The translations under genes were made by a program, and so were the position numbers. 64,000 bases of DNA from NCBI GenBank assembly GCA_026214975.1, contig CM047805.1, forward strand, positions 109,921,845 to 109,985,844. Direction: 5' to 3'. The stretch is from Gentiana macrophylla. Lineage: Eukaryota; Streptophyta; Magnoliopsida; Gentianales; Gentianaceae. The notes beneath the pieces are model-generated. The model did not search any database, was not told the origin of the DNA, and saw nothing but the letters and a program-made list of their open reading frames with translations. This document shows positions 1 through 11,127 of the stretch, piece after piece (position 1 is the first letter of the stretch; each line of letters opens with the position of its first letter).

Positions 1-843
1 ATCCACATCCTGTATCAATTGTCAAACCCTCAAAGGCTCATCCATAAACCACAAACGCTCGTTTTGAGATCAAACGCCCCACTCTCCGTTCTAATTGCAA
101 CGATCGCAAACGCCCGTTTGCCCCTGTGCAAAGGCTCGTTTGCCTCGGTTTTCTGCAACTGTCAATATATGATTTACAACCCAATTCCACCCCAAACTCC
201 AACTTAAACAGATCATAAACAATGAAAATAAGCATACAAATTGCTCTATAACTTTACAACCCTTAATCATACGATAAGAACAACACGTTACCTTATTTTG
301 CGTGGTACTTCGATCCAAAGCTTTAACCCGTCAAAGGTTTAACCTTTAACTTCAAACCTATAAACGATCAATCCAAGATGATCACTACGATATTTAAACT
401 TAGAATACACAGCTTTAACAACAATGATGAACAAACCCTAATATCAAGAATGATGAGGGAAAAACTTACGTTAACGGATTTAGGGATTGTTGGTATCAAA
501 AGCTTCCTCGTCTCACGGTGATCCTTTCTCTCTTGAGATGTCTGCATTTTTTATCAACGGATTAGCCTAGAGATTGAAGAGTTCCTCTTCCTAGATCTTG
601 AAAACTCAAAGCGTCTTTCTGATTTCTTTTCTGATAAAATAAGCGAGTATTGTGTCGCCTATTGGGATTAAAAATCCCCTCTTATACTCCATAATTAAAT
701 CTAATTATTTCCTATTAATTAAATCCAATTAAATCCTTTTTGTTTTCTTCTCCCTTATCTTTTAATCATTTAAAACAAAACATAATATTTAGATTTTTCG
801 TGTAAAGACAAAAATGCCCTTTTAGAAAAATCAGGATATTACA
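1..843 (-). repeat. 3' LTR of element A (partial)
   Basis: This stretch is a near-identical copy of about 29960-30804, with scattered substitutions and small indels. It ends in TTACA at 843, which is the TGTAA start of the LTR on the minus strand, directly beside a polypurine tract. The outer part lies beyond the window. Confidence 0.93.
31..142 (-). promoter_or_regulatory. Paired CAAACG-type dyad motifs in 3' LTR of A
   Basis: Four 14-mers start at 31, 52, 107 and 129. They form two pairs spaced 21 and 22 bp. The clearest copy is CAAACGCCCGTTTG at 107-120. The same pairs occur in the other LTR at 29983-30093. The function is not known; the regular spacing suggests a protein-binding array. 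Confidence 0.5.
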
Positions 844-856
844 TTCCTCCCCCTTA
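844..856 (-). other. Polypurine tract of element A
   Basis: On the minus strand this reads TAAGGGGGAGGAA and lies directly before the TGTAA of the 3' LTR, where plus-strand DNA synthesis would be primed. Confidence 0.9.
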
Positions 857-877
857 AGAGGAGTTTCATCCTCGAAA

Positions 878-1215
878 CTAGAACGTAACTGGTAGATGAG
901 GGAACTCGTTGAACATGTCCACTTCCACTTCCCAAGTGGTTTCTGTCGGTGCATGAATGCTCCATTGCACTAACACTAACGGGATCACTCGCCTCTTTAT
1001 CATCTTTTCTTTTCTATCCAGAATCTTTATCGGCTTCTCCATGTATGAAAGATTATCTTGTAAAACTTCCGGATCAATCTCAGATTCCACATCCACTTTA
1101 GATAGACACTTCCTAAGCATCGATACATGGAAAACATTGTGGTCTCTAGACATCGATTCTGGTAATTGAAGTCTATAAGCCAACTTCCCAACTCTTTCGA
1201 CGACATCAAAAGGTC
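878..1215 (-). pseudogene. pol: A pol: integrase C-terminus with chromodomain
   Basis: The translated segment begins with YRLQLPESMSRDHNVFHVSM, typical of the integrase C-terminal region of chromoviruses. It continues into a chromodomain-like stretch with KILDRKEK and a TTWEVE block, where the family usually has ATWE. In chromoviruses this module is thought to guide integration to heterochromatin. The reading frame is offset from the integrase core by a frameshift near 1216, so it could no longer be made as one polyprotein. The polypurine tract follows about 20 bp later, as expected for the end of pol. Confidence 0.85.
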
Positions 1216-2208
1216 CTACAACCTTGGACTTAGCTTTCCTTTCTGTCCGAACCTCTTTACACCCTTCATCGGAGACGCTCGAAGGTAAACTCTATCTCCG
1301 ACCTCAAACTCTAGCGGTCTTCTTCTAACATCGGCCCAACTCTTTTGACGATCTTGAGCGGCTTTCAGATTCTTCCTTATCAACTCGATCTTCTCCTTGG
1401 CTTGTTTGAACCATCTCACCGCCTCGTGATGTGTTTCTCTCCCACTTCATCCCAGTAAAGTGGAGTTCTACATTTCCTACCATACAACGCCTCAAAAGGT
1501 GGCATTCCCAAACTAGCATGGTAACTATTGTTGTAAGCAAACTCAGCCAAATTGAGGTAATCTATCCATGATCCTCCGGAATCCAAAACACAAGCTCTAA
1601 GCATATCCTAGAGAGTCTGAATCATCCTCTCTGACTGCCCATCCGTCTGAGTATGAAACGCTGTACTCAAATCAGTCATCGTCCCAAAAGCTTTCTGTAA
1701 ACTCTTCCAGAAACGACTGATAAATCTAATATCCCTGTCGGATACAATAGATAAAGGCACACCATGAAGCTTCACTATATTTTCGATATACATAGTAGCA
1801 AACTTCTTTATAGGCATGTCCACTTTACATGGCAAAAAATGGGCTGATTTTGTAAGTCTATCCACAATCACCCAAATCATGTCATGACCGCCCATACTCT
1901 TAGGCAAACCGGTGATGAAATCCATCGTGATATTCTCCCATTTCAATTCCGGTATCTCTAAGGGTTTCAACAAACCTCCTGGCCTTCTGTGTTCTGCTTT
2001 CACTCTCTGGCATGTATCACATCTTATGAGCTTCATCCATAACCTTCTCCCTTAGGCCATCCATATCGGGCACACACAAACGGTCTCCGTACCAAAGATG
2101 ACCACTCTTGTACAACTGATAACCCGCTGTAGGCTTCTCTCGAGCTACTCGCTTCAAATCAATCAACACAGGGTCTTTATCTTGCTTAGCCCGAATCTCA
2201 TCTAGCAA
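1216..2208 (-). pseudogene. pol: A pol: integrase
   Basis: The fragments run from the zinc-binding end (CDTCQRVKAEHRRPGG) through the catalytic core (ITMDFITGLPKS, then IVSDRDIRF, then GQSERMIQTL), so all three acidic positions of the D,D,E core can be seen. Three defects are visible. The HHCC zinc module is shortened, because the text jumps from DEAHKM straight to the Cys pair near 2030. A stop replaces a Glu codon after ERMIQTL near 1606. A frameshift lies near 1416. Gypsy integrases are normally about 400 residues with an intact HHCC finger. Confidence 0.9.
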
Positions 2209-3782
2209 ATATTACCTTGCCATAAATGGCGCCAAATTCTGAGCTTCACCCTTTCCTTCAATCACATGAACCTGCAACCCATCCAACTGATCCACAACTT
2301 CTTGCAAGGTAGTGATAGCATTAACCGATCTCTGGCTAAGTGCATCAGCAACAACATTCGTTTTACCCGGATGGTATTGAATGTCAAAGTCGTAATCATT
2401 CATGAACTCCAACCATCTTCTTTGTCTCATGTTTAGATTCTCCTGAGTAAAGAAGAACTTAAGACTCTTATGATCCATGAAGATCCTTGCCTTGACACCA
2501 TACAAATAGTGCCTCCAAAGCTTCAGAGCAAACACCACCGCTGCCAACTCCAAGTCGTGTGTAGGGTAATTATTCTCATGCACCTTTAACTGCCTATATG
2601 CGTAAGCAATTACCTTTCCTGATTGCATCAAAACACAACCCAAACCTTGACCCGATAATCATAGCTATCAAAAACTTCCGGTAATGATAACACATGTGCT
2701 GTGGTCAACTTTTCTTTCAAAGTCTGAAAAGCTTCCTCACATTCATTGGTCCACTCATACTTAATGTTCTTTTGAGTAAGCCTCGTGAGAGGTGTAGCTA
2801 TCTTAGAGAAATCCTACACAAACTTCCGGTAGTACCCAGCTAAACCCAAGAAACTTCTTATCTCAGTCACTGATGTAGGTCTAGGCCACTTAGCAACGGC
2901 TTCTATCTTCGCTGGATCCACCTTAATGCCTTCTCCAGAAACCTTTGCCCATGAAAACTAACTTGGTCCAACTAAAACTCACACTTAGAAAACTTGGCAT
3001 ACAATTTGTTCTCTCTTAAGGTCTCAGAGAACTATCCTTAGGTGTTCTTCATGCTCTTTCTCATCCTTAGAGTATACCAAGATATAAATCTATGAAAACT
3101 ATCACAAACTTATCGAGATAAGGCATGAAAACTCTTTGCATCAAGTCCATGAACTTTGATGGAGCATTAGTGAGTCCAAACGGCATGACCAAAAACTCAT
3201 AATGTCCATATCTCGTACTGAAGGCTATCTTAGGTATATCTGCCACCTTGATCCTTTACTGAAGATAACCGGACCTAAGATCAATCTTAGAGAACACCTT
3301 CTTACCTTGCAACTGACTGAACAGATCATCAATCCTTGGTATAGGATACTTATTCTTGATCGTCAGTATATTCAACTCTCTGTAGTCGATGCACAAACGC
3401 ATACTCCCATCTTTCTTCTTCACAAACAAGACTGGTGCTCCCCAGGGTGACGTACTTGGCTGGATGATGTTTTTCTCTAGCATCTCCTTAAGCTGATTTT
3501 TCAACTCTTTCAACTCCGCTGGTGCCATCCTATAAGGTGATTTGGCTACCGGTGATGCTCATGTGATCAATTCGATCTCGAACTCTACGACCCTATCAAG
3601 CATATGTCCTGGAAAATCTTCCGGGAAAACTTCAGGAAAGTCCTTAACTACACGAGTCTCTCCTAACTCGGCTTATGCTTTTACATATCTAACGCATAAC
3701 CAACGAAACCCTGGCAACCATTCTTCAGAGCTCTTAGGGCTTTAACTGCTGAGATAATCGGATGACGACCCTTGCTAGGCTT
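2209..3782 (-). pseudogene. pol: A pol: reverse transcriptase and RNase H
   Basis: The N-terminal RT block is open at 3256-3528 ([33 protein letters not shown]). The next 600 bp recognisably continue RT but carry several stops and frameshifts. The catalytic FIDD box near 3081-3095 reads FID and then shifts frame, so the enzyme is dead. RNase H is open at 2212-2643 with [11 protein letters not shown] and the closing VVADALSQR. Its expected first catalytic Asp region near 2650-2670 is degenerate. Confidence 0.9.
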
Positions 3783-4213
3783 TTATACATTACCCTGAAA
3801 CGTCTTAGCTGATTTTCCTGGAACCTTAAAGATCACCCTCATTCCCCTACAATCCAAGTAGACATAGTTCTTAGACAACCAGTCCATACCCAGGATAACA
3901 TCGAAATCTGAGAAATCCAACACCGTCAAAGCATGCTGGCACTTGTAAGTCCCAAATCTAATATCAACTTGGGGTGTGACTTGAGCACATCTAGTAACTC
4001 TGCCCAAAGGTGTGGTTAAACTCAAAGGCCTATCCAATTCCTTAAGAGGTAGGTTCAACTTCTTAGCTATCTTAGAGGAAACAAAAGTCCCTGAATCCCA
4101 GTATCAAACATAGCTGAAACTGCTAGATTATCTATGATTATGGTACCTAACAAGTGAATCAATTTTAAATACAGATATATAATATCATATGCGCGCTATA
4201 TCATATTAAGTAT
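3783..4213 (-). pseudogene. pol: A pol: aspartic protease
   Basis: The segment with ALTVLDFSDFDVILGMDWL at 3783-4058 is the flap and C-terminal part of a gypsy aspartic protease. Upstream, the catalytic FDTG triad is at 4098-4109, but the frame shifts immediately after it. Between protease and gag lies an AT-rich stretch (about 4150-4240) that interrupts the expected sequence and looks like a small insertion. The protein would cut the Gag-Pol polyprotein; this copy cannot work. Confidence 0.82.
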
Positions 4214-5791
4214 CTATAATAAACAAAAACACTGAAAGGTACCTGTCACCACAAGGTCATCTAACTCTTCCGGTCCTGTATCTACTGCAAAGACACGAAC
4301 TGGTCTGCTACCCTTGGCACGATTACCCTGTTGGTTACCTCGTTCTCCTGCCTGATTACCTTGAGAGAGCTTCTTAGGACACGCCCTCGAGTAATGTCCC
4401 ACTTCCCCACAGTGGAAACAACTCATGCTACCTGCCATGCACTCTCATGTGCCTTGTTACACTTAGTACAAACCGATGGTGCTCCACTTGCTGAACCCTT
4501 CATGGCCGGATTTCCCATCCTCTTAACATTCTACTGCGGTGCTCCTCTATAACTCCCTTGATAATTCGAGAAAGGCCTCTTGTCTCCAACTACAATCGTC
4601 AGTTTACTAGAAAATCTTTCTACAATCACAGCTCTATCCATGACGTTTGCCATGCTAGTAGGTCTATCTCCTAGCATGCCCTTTGCCACTTCATGTGACA
4701 ATCCTTCAATGAACTTGTCAATCTTCTTCTCTTCACTCCTCATGATTTCAGGGTAGAATCTGCCTAACTCATGGAACTTCTGGGAGTACTGAGTCACTGT
4801 AGCGTATCTTCCTTGTTTCAAACTCATAAATTCATTGGCATTTGCATTCTTTAAACACTGCCAAATCCATGATCCTCGGATTAAATTGCTCATAAGCTTC
4901 CATCCAACTTTCTACATTTCCTGCCAACAAGGATACTGCTAGCTGAGCCCATTCAGTTTCTGGAGCTTTCACATTTCTGCACGTCCTCTCAAACCCATGA
5001 ATCCACAAATCTGCTGCTGATGCTGGCTCAACATTGCCAAAGAATTCTGGCACCCTGTGCTTCTTCATCTTATCGTACCAATCCACTGGACTGTCGTAAC
5101 CCCCAAACTGATGATGTTGTATCAGCTGCTGAACTGGTAGAGCATTCTAAGCCGTCGGACCCACAGGAAAACCCATAGCTGGCTGCTGAGGTGGATAGGG
5201 TGTTGGATACTCAGCCGTAGAGGCAATAACATTCTGATACTGTGGTTGAGGTTGCTGAACCTGCTGTTAGGGGTGGGTCTGTTGTGGATACATCTGATAC
5301 GGGTAAGTTTGTTGTGGATAGGTGTAGCCAGGTGCTACAAAAGTATCAAGTCTAGGCGGTGGTGGAGGAAGAACCGTTGGTTGAGGTGTATAGCTTAGTG
5401 GTGTGGAGAAAAATGATGATGTCTGTGGATGACTGAAAAACTGACTAGCCGGTGGCACAGGTCCTTGCTGAGGTTGCACAGACATGGATGGAAAAGTACT
5501 CACCGGTGGTTAAGAAAGTCCTAACCCTGTCCAGCTTGTGGTCATTGGAGGCACAGACACTCCTGGTATTACTCCCGCTGAAGTAGTGATGAACGATATG
5601 TTGGGGTTAAACTGTGAAGGACCCCCTTGTCCCACTCTACCTCTGATTATGATGTCTGGTCCTTGATTTACACCACTTACCGGAACGTTAACTTGAGAAA
5701 CTGGCACCCTAGTAGTTGGTCCGCTTTTTCTCCTTCTTGGAAATCTAACCTCAGTAAATTCTGCCTCAGTGTGAACTGTCTGGGTGTTAGC
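4214..5791 (-). pseudogene. gag: A gag (most of it, broken)
   Basis: From C to N terminus it shows a CCHC zinc knuckle (CFHCGEVGHYSRACP, near 4390-4435), the retrotrans-gag core (4531-5086, with FERTCRNVK, ETEWAQLAVSLLAGN and QGRYATVTQYSQKFHEL), and a Pro/Gln/Tyr-rich N-terminal region (5267-5707). It would form the capsid and bind RNA. Several stops and frame changes break it. Element B interrupts codons near the N terminus at 5791; the first codons lie at 28516-28565. Confidence 0.88.
5787..5791. repeat. Target-site duplication of B (TTAGC)
   Basis: TTAGC at 5787-5791 recurs at 28516-28520 immediately after the second LTR of B. The identical 5 bp on both sides prove that 5792-28515 inserted as a unit into the gag of A. 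Confidence 0.95.
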
Positions 5792-7461
5792 TGATGGGAG
5801 TCAAATTGTAGTGTATTTCTTATACTAGATTACCTCCTTTTATGAGTTATTCATGGTTATTTTGGGCTATTATGGGTGGTATATGAACGATATTCACTTA
5901 TATGCATGTTTCAAGAATAATGACATTTTCGTCCTAAAAACTCGTGTTTTATGTGGATTTTGTTACGTTTCTTTCAATGAATATTATGCCTTGGTGTTCG
6001 TGTCTTTGTTTTCAGGCTTAAATTTATGTATAAGGTCGAGAATAAGGAAAAGAGTCTCGAGAAAGAACGAGATTTGGGGCCAAGGAGGAGAAAAGAGTGA
6101 AGAATCATTGATGAAATCTGAACCAGTCACTTCAGGGGAATTTTCGTCACACTTGGAGACACTTTCAGGAATAGTTGTACTGATAAAATTTGTATAGGAT
6201 TGAACGAGCTTTCCAACGCATTTTGAATCATCTCATTTGGAGCCCTATAAGTGAAGTTATGATGAAAATACTGAAGCTTAGGTCAAACTAGCGTTTGGCC
6301 AATCCAAACGAGCGTTTACGGAGCAAATTTTTATACAGAGAGTTGGCCTTTCAGGCGAATGAGCGTTTTCCTTGCCACAAACGCCTGTTCGCGGTCAGGA
6401 TGCGGCAAAAACCTATAAAAATCCTCTTTTTTGATCCCATATGCTATCTATTCAGTACTTAGACGTTTTAGGGTTTCTTAGGGGCGATTTTAGGGCGATT
6501 TCCATTAGTTTAAACGTTGTTTCAATCCTTAGATCATAGATTTAATTCCTAGCAACTCTATACAAATTTCAAAGCTTAGATTTTCGATTCGTGATCCAAG
6601 ATTTCATCTTTTTAAGGAGATTTTCATACAATTCAAGGTTTCATCTTTTATAGTAATTATTTCTTTGTCTTTCAATTATTTGATTATGTCTTTGATTATT
6701 GCTTTCATTATTATTTTGTTTTTCAATTCCATCATGAGTATTTAATCCATTGTGTGGTCGAATCATGTGAAACCAAGTGAACTAGCCATTGGATAGATGA
6801 GATTGGAAGTGTGTAGTGTGTAATTGAATGGTTAATGCTTGTATTCACGTTCTAAAACTTATAATAACCGTAAGTGGATTAGATTGACAACCTTGTTCAC
6901 TATCACACACATCAAACTTACATTGGTATTTTGCGGTGAGATGTGGGATAAGGGGTTTTAGAATCATGGCGTAGACCCGGCTAAGCTAGTTAGCCCGGGC
7001 CCAATATGAGGTTGGACATCGTTAAACGAGCGACTCTAGTGCATATCATGTTAGGTTCGTCGGTTTCCTAAAGGGGGGATTGGTTAGTCTTGCATAGGGT
7101 GTTTATATCGAGTTGTTCGGTTACTCACCAGAACTAGGAGTTGGCACCCGTGAATAGTCTTAACTGAGTAGGGATGGTTGGTAGGATAACGTACACTTTC
7201 CATTGAGTCTATCGGGGGGTAAGAGTAGCTTGTTGGATCATGGTTCGACTATGCCTTTTAATCATATTAGTATAATCTCTAATATAATCATTACTTTCTG
7301 CATTAGTATAACTATTCCACCCTATTGTTGATGTAGACTAAGTCATAAGTCGACTTTGGTACTCAAACCTAGTCTCTGTGGGATCGACCTTGCTACCGCT
7401 GTATTACTACTGACCCGATACTTTTTCGGTTAAGGCTAGTCAGTTAATATTTCGGCGATCA
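5792..7461 (+). repeat. 5' LTR of element B
   Basis: The 1670 bp are bounded by TGATGGG and CGATCA. The copy at 26852-28515 matches along its length with few differences. Parts visible are a 25-bp block conserved in G and M (6206-6230), a dyad cluster (6284-6391) and a TATA box, TATAAAA at 6414. Confidence 0.95.
6284..6391 (+). promoter_or_regulatory. Paired CAAACG dyads and TATA in 5' LTR of B
   Basis: Motif starts at 6284 and 6305 form a pair 21 bp apart. A second, more decayed pair lies near 6355 and 6378. The TATA box TATAAAA follows at 6414. The motif is the same type as in host element A, although the two elements are not closely related. Confidence 0.5.
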
Positions 7462-7470
7462 AGAAAATTT

Positions 7471-7488
7471 TGGCCCCATTGCCGGGGA
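7471..7488 (+). other. Primer-binding site of B (tRNA-Asp type)
   Basis: TGGCCCCATTGCCGGGGA differs at two positions from TGGCGCCGTTGCCGGGGA, the complement of plant tRNA-Asp 3' end, which is present unchanged in G. The two changes suggest an old copy. Confidence 0.8.
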
Positions 7489-7506
7489 GTACATGGTGAA
7501 TATCTT

Positions 7507-7680
7507 GCAAGTTGACTGAAAGCTTGGGCTTAGGTCGTTTTATTATTATTTTTTTATTTTTTATTTTTTTCTTTTCTTTTCTTGATGGAGTTCGTATATT
7601 GAAGCATCACACCACCTATTGCTGTGGTGGTGGTGACGAGATACTTTGATTGTGTGGTGTTGTTTTCTGAGATCTTGCAG
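7507..7680 (+). other. Probable leader intron of B (GC-AG type)
   Basis: ATCTT is followed by GCAAGT at 7507. A T-rich stretch leads to ATCTTGCAG ending at 7680, a good acceptor, just before the ORF. At the same place G has GTAAGT and the same acceptor. B thus seems to have a GT to GC change at the donor. Splicing is inferred from sequence only. Confidence 0.5.
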
Positions 7681-7691
7681 TGTACACTACA

Positions 7692-8993
7692 ATGGATAGA
7701 GTCTCACCTCCACACTACCAACCTGAACAACAAGGGATGACAATGAACCAATATGCACAACAATGGTATGCGCCTCAACCTATATATCAGCAGCAGAGTA
7801 ACCAGAGTTCTTGGGATTATCAGTGCCCTAGTGCAAACCAAAATCAATACTACGGCTATTCGAATGGAAATAGTAATGGACAGTTTGGTGGGAACATGCA
7901 GAATTGGAATCAGAGGAATGGGATTGGTGAGTTTCAACCAGTCAAACAATGTCAACCGTTCCAGCAGAATAACGAGAACTTTAAGCCAGAGTTCAACCAA
8001 GCGACTGTGAACCGAGTGCTGCAGATGGTTAGGGATCAGGGGTTCCAAAACCCTTTTGCCCAACAATCCCTGCAACAACTTATACAACAAGTGAATGAGA
8101 GCCCAGCTTGGAAAGAGACCTACACTCCTCCTCAAGTAAACCAGAGTCAGTATGACCATTCTGTATCTCAACCGCAAGAGGAATACAAGATTGATTTCAC
8201 TTCTGCTGAAGAAGAATGGGAAGTTGAGATAATAGAGGAGCTGTCAGAGAGGGTTTTTGTAGCGAAAGTCGAGAAAGTGTGGATACATCAAAGTTCTGAC
8301 TGGGAGAAGCGGATGGATGAGTTGCAGAGGGAGATCACGGAATCTATGGATTGGATTTGGACGCTCAACCGAAGGAGTGCACGTGGTGAGTATACAACTT
8401 CTACGACTAGAGCAGAATGGGCACGTAGGAAGCTCAGGCTTATGGAAGTGTACCAGGATCTCACCTCATTCAAGAAAGCCCGGAAGTTAGAGCATGAAAC
8501 AGAGGCTTGTGCAACAGAGGTAATTAGGGATAATGAGGAGGCTATTAGAGCAGAAGTTCAGGTGGAGAGTAAGGTTAAGGATTCGGTTTGCTATGATGAG
8601 CTGTCGGATCCAGAAGAGCTACAAGATTTGAGGATAGAAGAGGTGCAAACTTTGCCTATTACACCGCCTCCCGATGCAATACGAAATGATGACTTGGAGG
8701 GGTGCATAATAGATTTGAGCACACTCTTTGATGAGATAAAGTTGGAGTTAGAAGAGAAGCCGGGATCGCCCATGGCAATTTATGAAGATGCCTATATGGA
8801 GTGTGGGGTGAAACCTCATGAGATTTATAAATCACCCATGGTAGAGCTACCGAGAGAAGTGGAGAATACTCATATGTTGGTCCCGGATTATTACCCTCTT
8901 CCACCCTGTGTGGATGAGTTTTATGTGACCCAATTTGTATATTCCCTGGTGGATGAAGTTTATGGAATTGCTAACAAAGGGAAACTACTATAG
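7692..8993 (+). CDS. B family ORF: Gln/Tyr-rich protein with acidic helical C-terminus
   Basis: I do not recognise a named domain. The start ATG at 7692 matches the start used in G (MDRVSPPHYQPEQQ versus MDGFFNQYYSPEQQ). The product is 433 residues. Residues 1-150 are rich in Gln, Tyr, Asn and Pro; the rest is acidic and probably helical. Blocks shared with G are SWDYQCPS (about residue 40), CVDEFYVTQFVYS and DEVYGI near the end. No zinc knuckle or enzyme motif is present. The in-frame TAG at 8991 looks premature, because the same frame continues with WEEVASRTKRG, matching G's C-terminus. It could be a divergent Gag-like packaging protein; this is inference. Confidence 0.75.
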   Translation: MDRVSPPHYQPEQQGMTMNQYAQQWYAPQPIYQQQSNQSSWDYQCPSANQNQYYGYSNGNSNGQFGGNMQNWNQRNGIGEFQPVKQCQPFQQNNENFKPEFNQATVNRVLQMVRDQGFQNPFAQQSLQQLIQQVNESPAWKETYTPPQVNQSQYDHSVSQPQEEYKIDFTSAEEEWEVEIIEELSERVFVAKVEKVWIHQSSDWEKRMDELQREITESMDWIWTLNRRSARGEYTTSTTRAEWARRKLRLMEVYQDLTSFKKARKLEHETEACATEVIRDNEEAIRAEVQVESKVKDSVCYDELSDPEELQDLRIEEVQTLPITPPPDAIRNDDLEGCIIDLSTLFDEIKLELEEKPGSPMAIYEDAYMECGVKPHEIYKSPMVELPREVENTHMLVPDYYPLPPCVDEFYVTQFVYSLVDEVYGIANKGKLL

Positions 8994-9445
8994 AGTGGTG
9001 ACTTTAAGAAGATGATGGATCGACGGGCTGAAAAAAGAAGATTCTCCGGCTGGGAAGAGGTAGCATCGAGGACCAAAAGAGGTAAGTTTTTAGTAAATTC
9101 AATGTTTATGGTTCTCGCATTGATCACTTTTCTTAAGCTATTGGTCTTCTTGAGTTTAGATTTTGGTTGATGATTTTTGGTGTTACTTGTTTGAAATAAA
9201 TGGTTAAAGTGATGTTTTGAGTCTTAAGTAATTTGAGTCTGCTTAAGTGCCATATGGTCGAGCCAACGACGTAAAACACAGGCGCTTGTGGGAGGCAACC
9301 CACCTTTTTGCTTTATTTGTTTAGATCTTATTGGGACCCTGAGAGGATATTTTACACCCAATTCTTGTTTTTGACATCCATGCTATAGCCGATATTTTCT
9401 TTATGTATACATCTCCATGTTTGTGTTACCTACACTTAAGGTTTC
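8994..9445 (+). other. B non-coding region with conserved blocks
   Basis: The sequence up to about 9090 is the read-through C-terminus of the ORF. A donor-like GTAAGT at 9082 follows the codons for SRTKRG; G has GTAACG at the same place. A stretch at about 9108-9170 and a block at 9256-9304 (with GGAGGCAACCC) are conserved in G. The second block is a familiar feature near the end of coding regions in Athila-like elements. The rest shows nothing. Confidence 0.6.
9108..9170 (+). CDS. Small hydrophobic ORF in B (20 codons)
   Basis: ATG at 9108 opens 20 codons ending at TGA 9168-9170. The peptide is almost wholly hydrophobic (MVLALITFLKLL, then VFLSLDFG), like a single membrane segment. G has the same ORF with the same length and stop. 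In B it is in frame with the main ORF if the stop at 8991 is read through; in G it is in another frame. It may instead be conserved RNA rather than a peptide. Confidence 0.35.
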   Translation: MVLALITFLKLLVFLSLDFG

Positions 9446-11125
9446 TGTTGGACTTATTTTTTATGTTTTAGTGATGAGTGCCAAACTAGCTGTTATAGAG
9501 CAAAGGCAAAAAGATGTCTAGATCAAATGTATAGGTTAATTAGAGTTTGATCTTTATATAGGTTTGATCAAACAAGCCTTTGTAAAGGTCGGTGACTTGT
9601 TTTTGAGACAGATCTAAGGTCGATCAGAGGAGGTAGTTAGGTCAGTAGACTTTTCTGGAACCTGCTGAAGACTGAAGACTGAGGGCTCAAACTCAGTTAA
9701 TGAAGGCTAAGGGATCAAACTTAGTAATTAAAGTCAAGGATATGCAATCAGAATTTAGGCAAGTCTGTGATGACCTAAACTGATTACATATACCTTGTGT
9801 AAAAGGTCTAAGTTCCACAAGTTGGATGAGGTTTGGAACTTGGTTATAATTAAAAAGGTGTAATCTAACTTCACAAATAAAAGTTAGATAAAAGAAATCA
9901 GCTGCATTATATTTGATACACAACAAGTTGTTGTTCAGCAGACTGATAGGTATTGCAGCAGATTGATGAACCTGCTGATGATATACCTCGATTAATTCAA
10001 GATTACATGGATAAGGACAGCCAACTACCTCTGATTTATCAAATAAATCAATGGCTGAGATTAAAAAGACGTTGGGATGATTCAAGACTTTATCCAATGG
10101 TTATAAGTCAAAGGTGGACAGATTTGCCTTTGTTAAAAGGATTACGACCTTCGTCAAGATTTATGAATAGTGACAGAAAGCATGTCAAATGGGACAAAAC
10201 CAGGAACGGTTATATTTGAATTTCAAGTACAAGTCACATGCCATCCTACCTATAAATAGAGGACTTTCAACTCAGAAAAAGATGATGATTGAAAATTTAT
10301 AAGAGAAAATATAAGAGATAATTCTGAGTTGCATGAACACCCTGCTGAGCTTAACCTTACTGATCCAGAGAAATTCTTCAAGTGTATTCTGTATTCAAGC
10401 TACATCAAGTTCACACACTTGAAGACTACAAGCTGCTGATTATTTCATCCTAATCAAGCTGCTACAACTGAATCATTTACTTGATTCATTCTTTATTTTA
10501 TAAAGAACCTGTTGAAGACAGTGAAGCATCTGTTGGGTATGAAAGACTGTTGTTTGTGGTGGAGCTGGTGAAGAGGCAATCCTACCCTTCAAGGACCAGT
10601 GGAAGACTTTGGAGCATCAATCCTTCCTGTTCCTATTTTTCAGTTTGTGAAGCCATAGTCATTGGTGAAGGACAAGCAATCTTAGGAATCTTTGTAACAA
10701 ATACATCAAAGATCTCTAGTGAATTACCTTCAACATCACAGGAGAATAGTGGACTGACAGGATTACACCACCTGGAACCATTATAAAATCCGCCTACTTA
10801 CTTTCTGCACTTATATTATGCATTTAGTTTATTATACACATCAACCTACTGAATCTAGCAACTGAACTCACACACATACACTACTAAGTATCTAATACTT
10901 AGTATCATATTTAACAACAAGTAATAAGGCTTAATTTTTGACATATATCCACTGCACAAATTTAGTAAACTCAACCATCAGTAGACTCATTGTTTATCAA
11001 AGAGTTATTGAGGCATCAACAGATCTTTGAAGTTCTTTGAGTTTGTTAACTCCAAAAAGTTTTAAGTTTTAAGTTTATTCACCCCCCCCTCTAAACTTAA
11101 CCAAAGCCTTTTCAAGGGACCAACA
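9446..11125 (+). repeat. 5' LTR of element C
   Basis: The LTR is 1680 bp, TGTTGG...CCAACA, with a TATA box TATAAATA at 10251-10258. It aligns to 23656-25334 over its whole length, but with clustered differences. ORFs within it are chance. Confidence 0.93.
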
Positions 11126-11127
11126 AT

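Noticed and set aside
4150..4240. An intron between gag and protease of A
   Set aside because: The AT-rich stretch has no convincing donor and acceptor on the minus strand; a small insertion is simpler.
5853..6197. 114-codon ORF at the start of LTR B
   Set aside because: It lies wholly within the LTR; the matching stretch in the other LTR has a different length and start, and it has no recognisable domain.
7704..8177. 157-codon ORF on the minus strand opposite the B ORF
   Set aside because: It is a shadow: codon pattern and conservation with G follow the plus-strand frame.
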